Source: Maratus speciosus
Lineage: Eukaryota > Arthropoda > Arachnida > Araneae > Salticidae
NCBI GenBank assembly: GCA_963932465.1
Contig: OZ010788.1
Coordinates: forward strand, 196,976,559-197,040,558
Direction of reading: 5' to 3'
Length of the DNA stretch: 64,000 nucleotides
Within the stretch, counting starts at the first letter, position 1. Each line of letters opens with the position of its first letter. The notes beneath the pieces were generated by a model. The model had not been told where the DNA came from and did no database searches. It saw only the letters and a program-made list of their open reading frames with translations. Below are positions 49,961 through 60,518 of the stretch, in pieces. A program made the translations under genes and the position numbers.

Positions 49961-50394
49961 TCTCATATAAAGTGATTCACGGATAACAATGGTATGGTAT
50001 TTTTAAAAATATCATTTTTTTCCCTGCAAAAAATTGATAAAACTGACTTTCTTTTAAAAAAGTAATCAATTTAAAAATTTTAGACTTATTATTTTGTAAC
50101 TTATTTTTAAATTACACATTACTTATATTTTCCTTTTCTATATACAGATGTATGTAAATTTAAACTGGGGGGGAAAAAAAAAACATATTTTAAAAGTAAA
50201 AAATGAATATTTATACGAAAAGTAAAATTAATAATTTTTGATTTATAGCTTTGCAATCAGGAGGACATAAGCTTAGGGGATTAGACGGTTGGGATTCATT
50301 CAACCCGACATACTTATTTATTAATCAATATACATATATATTTAAAAAAAAAATTGGAGGGGGGGGGGTAAACGGTAAAAATACAATTTCAAAG

Positions 50395-51548
50395 TAAAGA
50401 TGAAAATAAGCACTCGCCAGTCGCCACTCGGCGACTAAACGTGCAAAACTGGCGACTAAAAATATGGAAAGTACCGGCCAAATGCAGGATTTTCCAAAAG
50501 GGATTTCGTCACAGAATCGTGGGGAAAAAACTCCGCGAATTTCGTCGAAAGATCACGAAAACACGCACATTTCGTCAAAAGATTGCGAAAAAAACGTTAA
50601 TTTTGTCGAAGGATCGCGAAAAAACCCAAACATCATCAACAGATCGTGAAAAAAAAACGCGTATTTCGTCAAAAAAATTCGAAAAAAAACAAGGCTTTTG
50701 TCAAAAAATCGCGAAAAACCGCACATTTCGTCAAAGGATCGCTAAAAAGCGTAAATTTCGTCAAAGAATCGCGAAAAAAGCGCAAATTTCGTCAAAGAAT
50801 CACCAAAAAACGAGACTTTGTCAAAAGATCGCGAAAAAACCTGCACATTTCGTCAAAGGATCGCTAAGAAGCCCAAATTTCGTCAAACAATCGCGGAAAA
50901 AACGCAAATATCGTCAATGGATCGCGAAAAAACGAGAAATTTCGTCATAAGATCGCGAAAAAACGAGAAATTTCGTCATAAGATCGCGAAAAAACGAGAA
51001 ATTTCGTCATATGATCGCGAAAAAAAGGGAAATTTCGTCATAAGATCGCGAAAAAACGAGAAATTTCGTCATAAGATCGCGAAAAAACGGCAAATTTCTT
51101 CAAAAGATCGCGAAGAAACAGCAAATTTCGTCAAAAGATCGCGTAAAAATGGCAAAATTTCGTCAAAAGATCACGAAAAACCCGCAAATTTCGTCAAATT
51201 GGCGTGAAACAAAACATAGTTCGTGCCAAGAGTGGATTTCTTTCTCTCTCCCCCTCCTCCCCACCTCTGTTGTAAACCTTTCATTAAATTTACTGTGAAT
51301 TTCAGATTTTTTTTTTTTTTTACTCAGAATCACATCTGTTTATTAAAACAATATGAATTAAAATATTTTTATTTAGTACATAAGTTACTTATTTACTCTA
51401 AACTCATATTTTTAAATTAAATATTCGGTGACATAATGTACTTACTGGCTACTAAAGAAATTATTCCTAGTAGCCAGTAACTGTCTACTAAAAAAAATCA
51501 ACCTACCGGCCAGTGGCCACTAAGCAAAATTCCTTATTTTCATCTTTA
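50395..51548 (-). mobile_element. Element delta, copy 2, carrying a minisatellite
   Basis: The termini TAAAGATGAAAATAA and TTATTTTCATCTTTA are perfect 15-bp inverted repeats, flanked by the exact 8-bp duplication TTTCAAAG (50387-50394 and 51549-51556). The interior repeats the plan of delta copy 1 in reverse: GCACTCGCCAGTCGCC end, the ~30-bp minisatellite, then a CCGGCCAGTGGCCAC end. The termini differ from copy 1, so it is a related subfamily. The K/R-rich frames (50441-51207) are minisatellite. Confidence 0.88.
50510..51205 (-). repeat. Minisatellite, ~30 bp unit, about 23 copies
   Basis: Unit AATTTCGTCAAAAGATCGCG plus an A-tract and CGC, the reverse complement of the unit at 26.7-27.8 kb. 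The block 50940-51080 is locally more homogeneous (ATAAGATCGCGAAAAAACGA repeated), a sign of recent local expansion. Confidence 0.95.
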
Positions 51549-51556
51549 TTTCAAAG

Positions 51557-52092
51557 CGTTATTAAAAAAAAAAAAAATAGTATTTCAATAGTTGCAGCAG
51601 ACTGTTTTAATTACGCACTTTTATTGCATAGTTATTATTTTTTTGTTTTATTAAGAAATCTTAATTTTGTTATAGTATATTAGCCGGAAAACCTGGTTTA
51701 CCCAGAAATATTGTAAATGCTAATTGTGTGTTTATTATAGAACATAAATTAGCCGAACTTTGCTCATCTAAACGCTTCCATATTGTCAATTATTTTTTTA
51801 TCAGTTTTTCAAATTTTGAGTGAAAAACACAATTTTTACCCACCGTCCTAGGACGGGCATTTACACTAGTGTGTATATTAAATAATGATGTATTTTTTAA
51901 AAGATAAAATCTATTAAATGTGATCATTAAGGAATTATATTGACTAAAATCGATTACATTAAACCGACACAATATTAATTAAATTAACTAACAATGAAGA
52001 CAAACAGAAATAAATTCATTTTACCTTTAATTGTTGCTCACTGTTTTGATACAGAAATAATCGGTAATTTTCTGCTGACGTGATGACGATTT
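51557..52092. other. AT-rich spacer, nothing certain
   Basis: Contains ACCCACCGTCCTAGGACGGG (a CCGTCCTAGGACGG palindrome, 51843-51856) but no recognised gene. It may be the rest of the Tigger-like element whose tail is at 52093. Confidence 0.4.
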
Positions 52093-52302
52093 CTAAAACA
52101 TGCTATGGATTTCTTTGTCTAGTACATCAAATGACTCCAACACCCTTTCTTCCACTGTTTGTGTAGACAAAAACTTATTTATAACACTCATCACTGCTGT
52201 AGCATCTGAGATTGTGGGGATTTCGTCATTTATGTGCTCCTCTTCATCAGCATCAGATGCAGAATCATCGATTTCAGAATGACTCATTTTAATTTCTTCC
52301 AC
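52093..52302 (-). pseudogene. C-terminal tail of a Tigger/pogo-like transposase (fragment)
   Basis: A 69-codon minus-strand frame: an acidic stretch (SDADEEEHINDEIP) followed by TISDATAVMSVINKFLSTQ and a short amphipathic end finishing in a stop. Acidic linker then a ..ALxxxxxxxxFLxxQ.. helix is a common end of Tigger/jerky-type transposases, and codon content looks less random than its neighbours. The upstream coding part would lie to the right, where the Helitron-like end begins immediately, so the gene is broken there. No catalytic DDE residues are in view. It could instead be a host acidic protein fragment. Confidence 0.45.
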
Positions 52303-52395
52303 TAGGGGGCTCCGCCCCCCTATGAGCTACGCTCGCCAATCCCCGTTCAGGCACACCAAAATCCAAAAATCACGCTCTAATTTTGATTAAAAAAA
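52302..52395 (-). mobile_element. Helitron-like 3' terminus
   Basis: Read on the minus strand: GGCGAGCGTAGCTCATAG, then hairpin GGGGGC-GGA-GCCCCC ending in CTAG, next to T. A GC-rich hairpin and CTRR-T are Helitron 3' features. The element would extend rightward; its TC start was not found. Confidence 0.5.
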
Positions 52396-53037
52396 AAAAA
52401 AAAAAGTAGCGATCTGTTTGTAAACGGGTTTCCATTCGTTTTCCTTGGATTGAGGATTTTTAAGACCAAATCTGCTGCTGTTAAGAGATACAATGGCTGT
52501 TTTCGTATTTAATTAAAAAAATTAGTTAAACATTTGAAAATAAACTAATGTAAAATAAATTAAGTAAACAGTGTCATTGTCTCCCGGTATTTTTTAACAG
52601 CGTTGTAAGATAGTTCTTTTAAATAATTCATTTTAAATGTATCGTTTTAAATCTGACGTAATTTACACCAAAGTTTTATTTTTCTTATTAATATTCACGT
52701 GAAAATACTTTTGTTGTTAGAAGTAAATATTATTTGCGCTGTCTTCGAATTCACGATAATAGTTGAAAAGATCATCTCAAAATATCAAATAAATGTCTCG
52801 AGCAATTATATTTTTTAATTTAAATTGTTTTGCCATATTTTGGGGCATTTTAAATATGACGTAATTTCCTCCATTTACAAGTTTTAACGCATAATGATTT
52901 TTTTATTTTAACATTTTGTTTCTCTTTTAAAATTCAAGTATAAATATGATTCTTAAGACGTAATTTTCCTGCTTTTAACATGTAATCATTTAATTCTAAT
53001 TTTAAAGTTTTTTTTTTTTTTTTTTCTGTTTATAATA
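52396..53037. other. AT-rich spacer, possibly Helitron body
   Basis: An A-tract at 52388-52405 and otherwise unremarkable sequence; nothing recognised. Confidence 0.4.
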
Positions 53038-53849
53038 GGGCATTTCCATGAAAAAGTGGACATGAGGGTTGAAATTTCAAACTTATTTTATTATTACAAG
53101 TAATATATCAAATTAAAGGTAAAAATATGACACATATGAAATTACAAAGAACTAAGCTGTAAAACCTTTTCTTTTATAATTTATCTAAGGTCAAAGTTAG
53201 AAAAATTTCAAAAACTTTCAAAAATGTAAAATGAGGTATTTTCATTCCGCCAGATGTAATATTTAAAACAGCAGCATTTTCACTCTATGCACATATATTA
53301 ATATTTGTGATCTTTGTTTACCTTTTGAAACACTTAATTTTTCAAAATAATTTAAAAAAAAAAAAAAAAACAGATTTTTAATACATATTTATACTAACTC
53401 TCTGTCACACCCGTCACAAAAAAGATGCTCAAGTTTTTATACAAAATTCATTTTTTCTCAAAAATACATGAAACTTTCTGAAAAATTATTGCAAGTCTGA
53501 ATAAATATGAAATATTGAAAATTCATTAAATTTTTATTTTGTGTGGAATTTTGTGTGACGGGTGTGACAAAATCCTTGTGACAGGTATGACACCATTTTA
53601 AATTGTTTAGAAATATATTTAAATGTTTCTTAAATGAAGTGTAAGATTGAATCATTATTGTTTCTGAACATATTAAGATTATTGTGGCTTTAAAAAAAAA
53701 GATAAATCATAAAATATATATATTTGAATTATTTTAGCAAATTTTGAGTTGGTGGCAATTTACTTTAACTTTTGATAGATTTTCAAGAAAAAAAATTTAT
53801 TATTAATATTCTTTACATAACTGTAACTCAATCCAGTTATTTTGAAGAC

Positions 53850-55230
53850 AAAAATAATGTGGGAGACACTGAAGGAATAATACAAGTGACTTTGCCAAGA
53901 ACTATAGTGCTGTCTCTCAAAATGAGATCCAGAGTGCTCACTGGACTCATCCTCAAATCACCATTTTACATGCTTTGCATCGTTGAAAGGTAATGTGATT
54001 TGCTCTTATGAGTAATCAATAACGAATTGCAGCATGCTAAATAAGTATGCTGTATGGAATTTTTAAATACCATTACTACTAGTCTGAAAACAGTTTCCCA
54101 ACTCAAAATAGTGAAAATTTTCTGATGGCTGTGCAGCCCTGTTTAAAAACAAATACAACATTTCGAATTTGTGCTTCTTTATCAAAGATTTTAAGCTAAC
54201 ATGTGAAATGGAACGTTTTGGCCGTTTCTCATGGTAAAAGAGCAGTTGACGGAATTGGGGGATTGGTGCAGTCAAGAGTGTGGATTTTGCTTAAGGGGGC
54301 TGGTCGTCACTCAGCTTCGGAATTCTCCTCCGTAGCGTAAAGTCTATGGACGTTTGATGTATTCGTATATTTAAAATATCTTCACGGGAAATTCATATTT
54401 TGAACATCTTTATTCTGTATACTCTTCTTAAAGGATGTCTCTTTTTTCCTTAGTATCTACTATATTCCTATTTCTAAAATCTATGCTGAATTCATTATTT
54501 TATGTGTTAGAAGCGGGCGAACTGTGAGTAAGATTTTAACACTTCCTATAAAATTAAGTCTATACTTTAGAACTATTTTGAGAACTAAGAAAAAAAAGAG
54601 ACATCTTTTAGGAAGCGTACACAAAAAATAGAAGTTAAAATATCTCCTCGGGAAATTAATATTTTTAAATATACGAATGCATCAAATGCCCGTAGACTTT
54701 ACATGAGTGAGGGAAAATCGGAAGCTGAGTGACTTAGCCCCCTTAAGTCCAGAAAAGCAATAGTTAATTCTGCTCTTGATTTTTTTAAAATGTGCACATG
54801 AGATTGGTGCAATAAAGACATTGTATGTGTCAGCAGAGAAAATACTGGAAACTAAACAAATGCTGACAGAAGGATGGGAAGGCATCAAGTCTTATTCCGT
54901 CTTTAAGGTAAGTGCTGATAATACCAACTTTTTGATTGGAAAAACTATGGAATCAACACTAAGAGAGGTAAGTCGCTGCTAATTGCGAATCTCCCCCCAG
55001 AAAGATTTTGAAAACATCAGATTTAAATATCTGAGACTATGTTGTGGTTTCCCTGGCCAGTAACAAAAATTGCAATAGTTTGTACCTTGTACTACGGCAG
55101 TGCCTTGAATATCAACTGCCATAAGGGAGAAATAAGCTTGAAATACATGCAAACCAGTGGACAACACTGGATTTGGCCACAGAAAGATGTCTCAATTGAA
55201 AACATTTTTTGCCATTGGGGGGGGGGGGGG
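53850..55230 (+). pseudogene. Degenerate transposase of the 53-55.8 kb transposon
   Basis: Pieces in order: FAKNYSAVSQNEIQSAHW (about 53885-53965, after a one-base loss upstream) with THPQITI; SNLCFFIKDF near 54160; SHGKRAVDGIGGLVQSR near 54225-54280; then, after the MITE, KSRKAIVNSALDFFKM; YVSAEKILETKQMLTEGWE (54776 frame); and LKYMQTSGQHWIWPQKDVS (55130-55190). D-F-(A)-(E/K)-N...QSAHW...Q.T, SHGK.A.DG.GG and a W/F-WP..D(V/I) tail together recall a transposase type usually annotated as an uncharacterised protein in arthropods and Hydra. Frameshifts, stops and missing sequence make it non-functional. That identity is from memory, so treat the family as provisional. Confidence 0.7.
54295..54742. 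mobile_element. 448-bp TTAA-flanked fold-back MITE inside the transposase relic
   Basis: GGGGGCTGGTCGTCACTCAG and CTGAGTGACTTAGCCCCC are inverted ends, with TTAA at 54291-54294 and 54743-54746. The arms continue inward (TGATGTATTCGTATATTTAA against its complement near 54670). Removing the MITE and one TTAA joins the reading frame from VWILL to KSRKA, which confirms the boundaries. Confidence 0.9.
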
Positions 55231-55808
55231 ATAAATAAATAAATAGCTACCCCATCATTTATAACAAGTAGGGGACACTACAGATTTTAAACTAACTGCA
55301 TAAAGATGTTAGTTTTATTAAATTTTGTTTGTATATTAGCTATTGTCAAGTTTTCTGTCAATATCGATCGCTGTTTTTTATTTGTAAATAACGTTAAAAC
55401 TGTATACTTTGCATGATGTCACACCCGTCACAGCAGAAAAAAATTTCTTATACATTAAAATAATTAAAATTTATTATGAAAATTATCCATTAAGTTTAAT
55501 TTGAATCTCTTTTATTAGAAAAAAATGTTTTAATAATGAAACATTTAAATATTCACAGAAATTTTAACAAATGTGTATACTAGTGAAAACTCATGTCCAG
55601 AGAGAGTCACACCCGTCACACGATTTAAAAAAAAAAAAAATGAAAGCTATTGAAGTTTCATGTTCGCACAATTATTCAAGCATATGCATCGAAAACATAT
55701 TTTATATACCTTTCAGGGATTTATTAGCTAATTTATTGCCCAAAATATAGGTTAACCTCTTAAAATTGTGTCTGCATGTCACACCCGTCACAATGGAAAG
55801 GCCCAATA

Positions 55809-56718
55809 GCCACGTGTAAATAAATTTTTAATTTGAAGGAAATATTATTCTTTGCACTGTTTTATTAAAAATTGGCAACAATTTAAAATAATATCCTTTT
55901 CTAAAATATGTAAAAAATTTCCCTAGAAATGCTGAAAATTTGAATTTAAAATGGAAATAAATCCTCAAAAAAATGAATCAAAAAAGATAAATGCAGTCTG
56001 CACACCGAGAACTTCTCGTATATAAAATGATCTAAGAATGATTAAATTCCTATGTATAGTTTTTGCTCCTATAAAACTTTTTTAATGGAACGACTTTGAC
56101 CAACTTTAGCATTAAATATATCTTAAAATAATTATTCGATTTGAAAACTGTCTGCATCAGCGTGTTTATCAAACATTTCTCTATAATACCACCGATTTTC
56201 ATATTTTTGTATGCAACAGTTTTTTTAATATTAACGAAGAAAGGCCATGCTTAAACATTCAAATTGGATGCCGATCTACCGGGAATATCTAGCAGATTTT
56301 CATTGGTCCATTTCCAAATCAAAACTTTTTTTTTTATATATAGAAGGACAATCTCATTAGTCAGATCTTCACATGTAATGACTGCATCATCACATGTTTC
56401 GAACAATTGCATGTCACAAACTCAGAATGCTGAAATTTTGTGCTTTTTTATCCACATCGCGATAGGTAAATTTTCATCATCCTCTTCAACATTCTTTGCT
56501 TCTTCAACTATCTTTGCATCTCCACTATTCTTTGCTAGGCCTGCATATCAAAACATAACATCTTTTAATTGTAGAATCCGTAACAATCCGCCAAGATTTT
56601 TCGTCTCCAGTCTTGCACACGCTGTGATCAGGAATAAGGTGAAATGACTGACGGGTTGGCGGATCACACCTGCAGAGAGGCTATCGTAACACTAAAAGAA
56701 TGCAGTTGTTTCTATCCT
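55809..56718. other. AT-rich spacer with one long plus frame
   Basis: A 127-codon frame (56264-56647) has serine/phenylalanine-rich, low-complexity composition and resembles no family I know. It could be chance or the relic of an element. Confidence 0.35.
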
Positions 56719-56722
56719 TTAA

Positions 56723-56750
56723 CCCCTTAACAGTGACATTTGTTTCCTTA

Positions 56751-56791
<41 letters not shown>

Positions 56792-56969
56792 GGGGGGGCT
56801 GGACACCACTTTTTCCATACTAAAATATTTACCTTACTTAATCGAAAAATATCTGACAATCAATAAAGATAAATTTACAGTTACAAATTAGTGGTATCAA
56901 AATGCTTTTAATAACGAAGCAAGCAAAGTGTTCTTGCCCGAATCCAGTTCGGGCCACACTGTTAAGGGG
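56723..56969. mobile_element. piggyBac-type MITE, 247 bp
   Basis: TTAACCCCTTAACAGTG and its exact complement form perfect 17-bp ends including the TTAA duplication (56719-56722, 56970-56973). CCC(C)T ends at TTAA fit piggyBac. A second short inverted pair, GCCCGAA..TTCGGGC, lies near the right end. The interior has A32 and G15 runs (56752-56798); the plus frame there is spurious. Confidence 0.85.
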
Positions 56970-56973
56970 TTAA

Positions 56974-57256
56974 TAAAAAGACTTATTTCCACCATGTTTC
57001 ACTAACCAGCATACATTTTCTTATGAAATTGTTAATAAAGTATTCGTAAAGAAAATGAAGTGAAGGCAAATAGTTGAACGTGGAATTTAGCGAGCGTGGA
57101 TTGGAGTATTATTAATTCTATTCTTATAACTCTTATGCATTTTTAACTGCATTGTTGACAGAATCACTCATTTTTTACGCCAACTTTTGGCTCTGAACCC
57201 GTTTACAGAATATTATCCCTACGCTTTTTGCGATGGACATTATGGCTGTATCTTAT
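56974..57256. other. Short spacer
   Basis: No feature recognised. Confidence 0.4.
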
Positions 57257-58295
57257 TACTTTCTTTTATCTTTACAAGAAGAAAGTATTGGATTCATGAA
57301 AATTTTCGAATTCCGGTTTTCGACGGATTTGCACGTTTTAGGGGTCAGAGAACCCGAAAAACATGTTTTTACAAAATGTCTGTCTGTGAGTGTGGGAAAC
57401 AAATTTTGTGGGCGCTCTATCTCAAGAACTAATGCACGGAATTTAATAAAAATTCATGTTCAGTTAGTCCCTGATACAAATTGATGCTGATTAGTTTTTG
57501 GTGCAAATCGCTCTGCATTACTTACGATTTCCGCAATTACTCTATCTCAAGAACTAGCGCACGGATTTTCATGAAACTTCAGATTAAGTTATTCCTTGAT
57601 ATGACTTGATGCTGATTACGTGTTGGTGTAAATCGCTCAACAGGTGACGTTGCTATGCTGCTTTTTTTACGATTTCCGCAATGGCTTTATCTCAAGAACT
57701 AATGCACGGATTTTCATAACTTCAGATTCACTTAGTCCTTGATATGACTTGATGCTAATTACGTGTTAGTGTAAATCGCTCAACAGGTGGCGCTGTTGTG
57801 CTGCATTTTGCGCGATATCCGCAATAGCTCTATCTCAAAAACTAATGGACGAATTTTCATCTAACTTCATATTTAGCTAGATGTTAATACAAGTTGTTGC
57901 TGATTAGGTTTTGGTGTTAATCGTCCAATAGGTGGCGCTGCTATGCTGGAATTTTCATAATTTTCGCAATTGTTCTATCATAAACTAACGCACAGATTTT
58001 CCGAAAACTTCAGATTCAGTTAGACACTGACATAAGTGGTTGTTTGGTGGTTTTGGTGTAACATAGGTTTTGTTGTAAAGCACCCAATAGGTGGCGCTGC
58101 TAGTCCTAATTATGCTGGATTTACACGATTTCAGAGATAGCCATATCTCAAGAACCAGTGCACAGAATTTCATATCTTTAGAATCCTCATGATGGGCTTA
58201 GATTGCCGTTTAATTTTGGCAGTGTGATAGCGAATTTTCAAGTATTAACATGTATGAGATAGAAGAAAGTTTTGGGATTGCGACATCCGACTAGT
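57257..58295 (+). mobile_element. HINE-like element, family 1, copy 4
   Basis: The hairpin start (with one mismatch, TTTCTTTTATC), GGGGTCAGAGAACCCG as in copy 3, modules with GGTGRCGYTG near 57643, 57785, 57932 and 58092, then AGAAGAAAGTTTTGGGATTG and a CTAGT end. In the end hairpin, one arm is mutated (GCGACATCCG). Confidence 0.65.
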
Positions 58296-58584
58296 TTTAA
58301 ATGCAAACAGATTTATCTTTCGTAATCGTCTGACCGCGATAGAAATATATATATAATCTGACGTAATTTTCTCCAAACTTTTCTACACCAAACTTTATTA
58401 TGTAGAAATTCACCAAATTTTATATTTGAGTGTAGATCAACATATACATTTTTAATCATTAATTTTTAATTCTCAACATGGGGTGCAGCTATATTCTTTT
58501 TTTAATTCGCTAAGTTAAATTCGGATAAATGCACTATACTGTATATGTATATTCATATTCACTGATGATACTATTATAAATTAA

Positions 58585-58917
58585 TACCGTATATACTCGT
58601 GTATAAGTCGACTCGCGTATAAGTCGACCCCCTAACTTTTTACTTCAATTTTGCACAAAATCAAGCCAAAGATTTCACTTGCCAATGCGAAAAAGTGGTA
58701 AGTAAACAACAACAAATCATTGAATTTTTTTAAAATGATAAATTATTATTATTATTTGTATATTTTATATAATATTGTTTTATTCATACACATAATTTTG
58801 CAGTATTCGAAGTTTTTGTTTTTGTTTTTTTAACTGACTCGCGTATAAGTCGACCTACCAAATTTGCTTACCGAAATTGTCAGGAAATCCTCTACTTATA
58901 CGCGAGTATATACGGTA
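58585..58917. mobile_element. MITE with TACCGTATATACTCG ends
   Basis: TACCGTATATACTCG and CGAGTATATACGGTA are exact inverted ends, each followed inward by (C)GTATAAGTCGAC-type repeats (left has two tandem GTATAAGTCGA units; the right side has one in direct and one in inverse orientation). TTAA lies outside on both sides, offset by TA on the right. This terminus type is widespread in animals; I do not assign a superfamily. Confidence 0.8.
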
Positions 58918-58972
58918 TATTAAAATGGTATAGAAGAAAGTTTTGTGATGGCTGGCTACACACCATACTAGT
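58918..58972 (+). mobile_element. Second family 1 HINE-like 3' end
   Basis: TATAGAAGAAAGTTTTGTGA, TGGCTGGCTACACACCATAC and TAGT: an isolated 3' end with a 4-bp GGCT duplication, 677 bp after the copy 4 end. With 58296-58584 it may be a truncated fifth copy into which the 58585 MITE inserted. Confidence 0.55.
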
Positions 58973-58992
58973 TTTGTTCAGAATATACATGT

Positions 58993-59364
58993 ATCGCTCA
59001 CCCGCAAGAAAAGTGACACATCTCGCAAAAAATCACTCTGCGTTTTATTATGTTTTGTCTTGCTATACAAAAAGTTTCATAAAGTGTTAGTTATACGGAG
59101 AATCGCTTAATTACGCTATATGTCTATTCGTGACCACAGAAAAAGGGTTGATTAAGTGGAGAGATAAAAAATTATGAAACCCTCCAAACTTCATCATACG
59201 TCTTCATTCTTAAGGGTTTTATGCTTTTATGTACGTTTTTACTTCTGCATGCAAAACTAAGTGCTATAATTTCATGTTACAGTAAAATCATGCACATTTT
59301 CTTTTGCCTCTCCTGTGAAATTTACTTTTGTCGAGATGTGTCACTTTTCTTGCGGGTGAGCGAT
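58993..59364. mobile_element. MITE with perfect 33-bp TIRs
   Basis: 58993-59025 (beginning ATCGCTCACCCGCAAG) is repeated exactly inverted at 59332-59364. The 306-bp interior is AT-rich. No clear target duplication. The frame 59221-59463 crosses the right end and is spurious. Confidence 0.85.
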
Positions 59365-60518
59365 GTGTTTTGCTTTTCAGGAAAGGAAACTGATGCTTGC
59401 AGGAAATTTTCAAATTGCAATCAATTAACTGTATGTAATCGCACTGTGAATCGGCGAGTTTAAAAAAAAAAATTTTTCATATTAAATTCAAATAATCAAC
59501 TTTTAGAACAATTTTTCTTCGGATTTATCCTTGAACATTTTATTTAAATGTTTTTTGTGATGAAAATCTGGGCATCTACGGTTTTCTGCTTTTTAATTTT
59601 TTTTTTTAAATATTTCTATCGGATTTACTATTATTCATTCTTCTGAACCTCTTGGTTGTATTTCACATTTCTTTTTATACATATTCCTTAATCCTTCATG
59701 CACTTTTCTGAATTGGCATTTCAATACTTTTCTGTCTATTATTTCTCAAATATTTTCTGAGAAAAAGTATTTTTGTAGCATTAAAAATGCAAGCTAAAAA
59801 AAGATTTACTTGAAAGTTGCTTTTCATCCTTCACCTGCCGATAGAGTTTCCATATTAATATTGATGATATTTAATACCCAGGTTTCTGATTTCGTCCTAT
59901 GTCACTCTCATATGACGGAAACTTCATGCTATCTGGTCAGTGGAGGGTTTTTATTATATATATAGAGAGAAGAAAATATCATACCTGATGTATATCGGCT
60001 ATTTTTCCGAAAGTTTAAAGTTCGTCAGGTGTTGCTTCAGCAGGAGATAACAAGATTTTTGCGATGTTTATTTTATTTCATTTTTTAATCTCTAAAATTT
60101 GTCATTTCCTTTTAACCTTGTTTAATATCTCTTTACACTATTTTGAAATAATTTTCCCGATAGACAGCTTAAAGAATGTATGTAAATTTGTTTCTTATTA
60201 AAATATATTTCCAAATTGTGGTGTAGGTTCCACGGAGAAATGTTTTTATTTGTTTTTCGTACAGTCTTCCTTGAAACGTAGTTCTGCATCAAATTTCATA
60301 TTTATTGCGCTAAACGTGTAATCTTAAGCATTAAACGTGCAATCTTTTCTTTTAATTTACCAGCGTTATTGCTATGTGCATAATCTCCGCTTTAAAACTC
60401 TCTTTTACCAGTCAAAATGAGTTTTGACCGCTGGTGGTCTTTTAACAAGTCAAAATAAGTTTTGGCCACTGATGATCAAAACATTTTGACCAGGACGGTT
60501 AAAACCATACCTGGGTAG
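59365..60518. other. AT-rich spacer, nothing certain
   Basis: 60410-60500 has imperfect inverted copies of TTTTGACC/GGTCAAAA-type sequence (GAGTTTTGACCGCTGGTGG, TTTTGGCCACTGATGATC), possibly a small palindromic repeat. No gene recognised. Confidence 0.4.

Larger units (their letters stand above)
53038..55804 (+). mobile_element. DNA transposon with repeated TGTCACACCCGTCACA motif and transposase relic
   Basis: The start GGGCATTTCCAT and the end ATGGAAAGGCCC are inverted (11 of 12 bases), with AATA on both outer sides (53034-53037 and 55805-55808), a possible 4-bp duplication. Inside, CACACCCGTCACA or its complement occurs at about 53405, 53558, 55422, 55609 and 55779. A frame-broken transposase lies between. 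A TTAA MITE is nested at 54295-54742. Superfamily not assigned. Confidence 0.75.

Noticed and set aside
50441..51207. Frames of 129-169 codons, basic and repetitive
   Set aside because: Same minisatellite as at 26.7 kb, in the other orientation.
52303..52320. GGGGGCTCCGCCCCC as a transcription terminator or promoter GC box
   Set aside because: Its position next to CTAG and A/T fits a Helitron 3' end better, and no gene is associated with it.
54063..54275. 70-codon minus frame
   Set aside because: The plus strand in the same place carries SHGKRAVDGIGG and adjoining transposase motifs, so the minus frame is a shadow.
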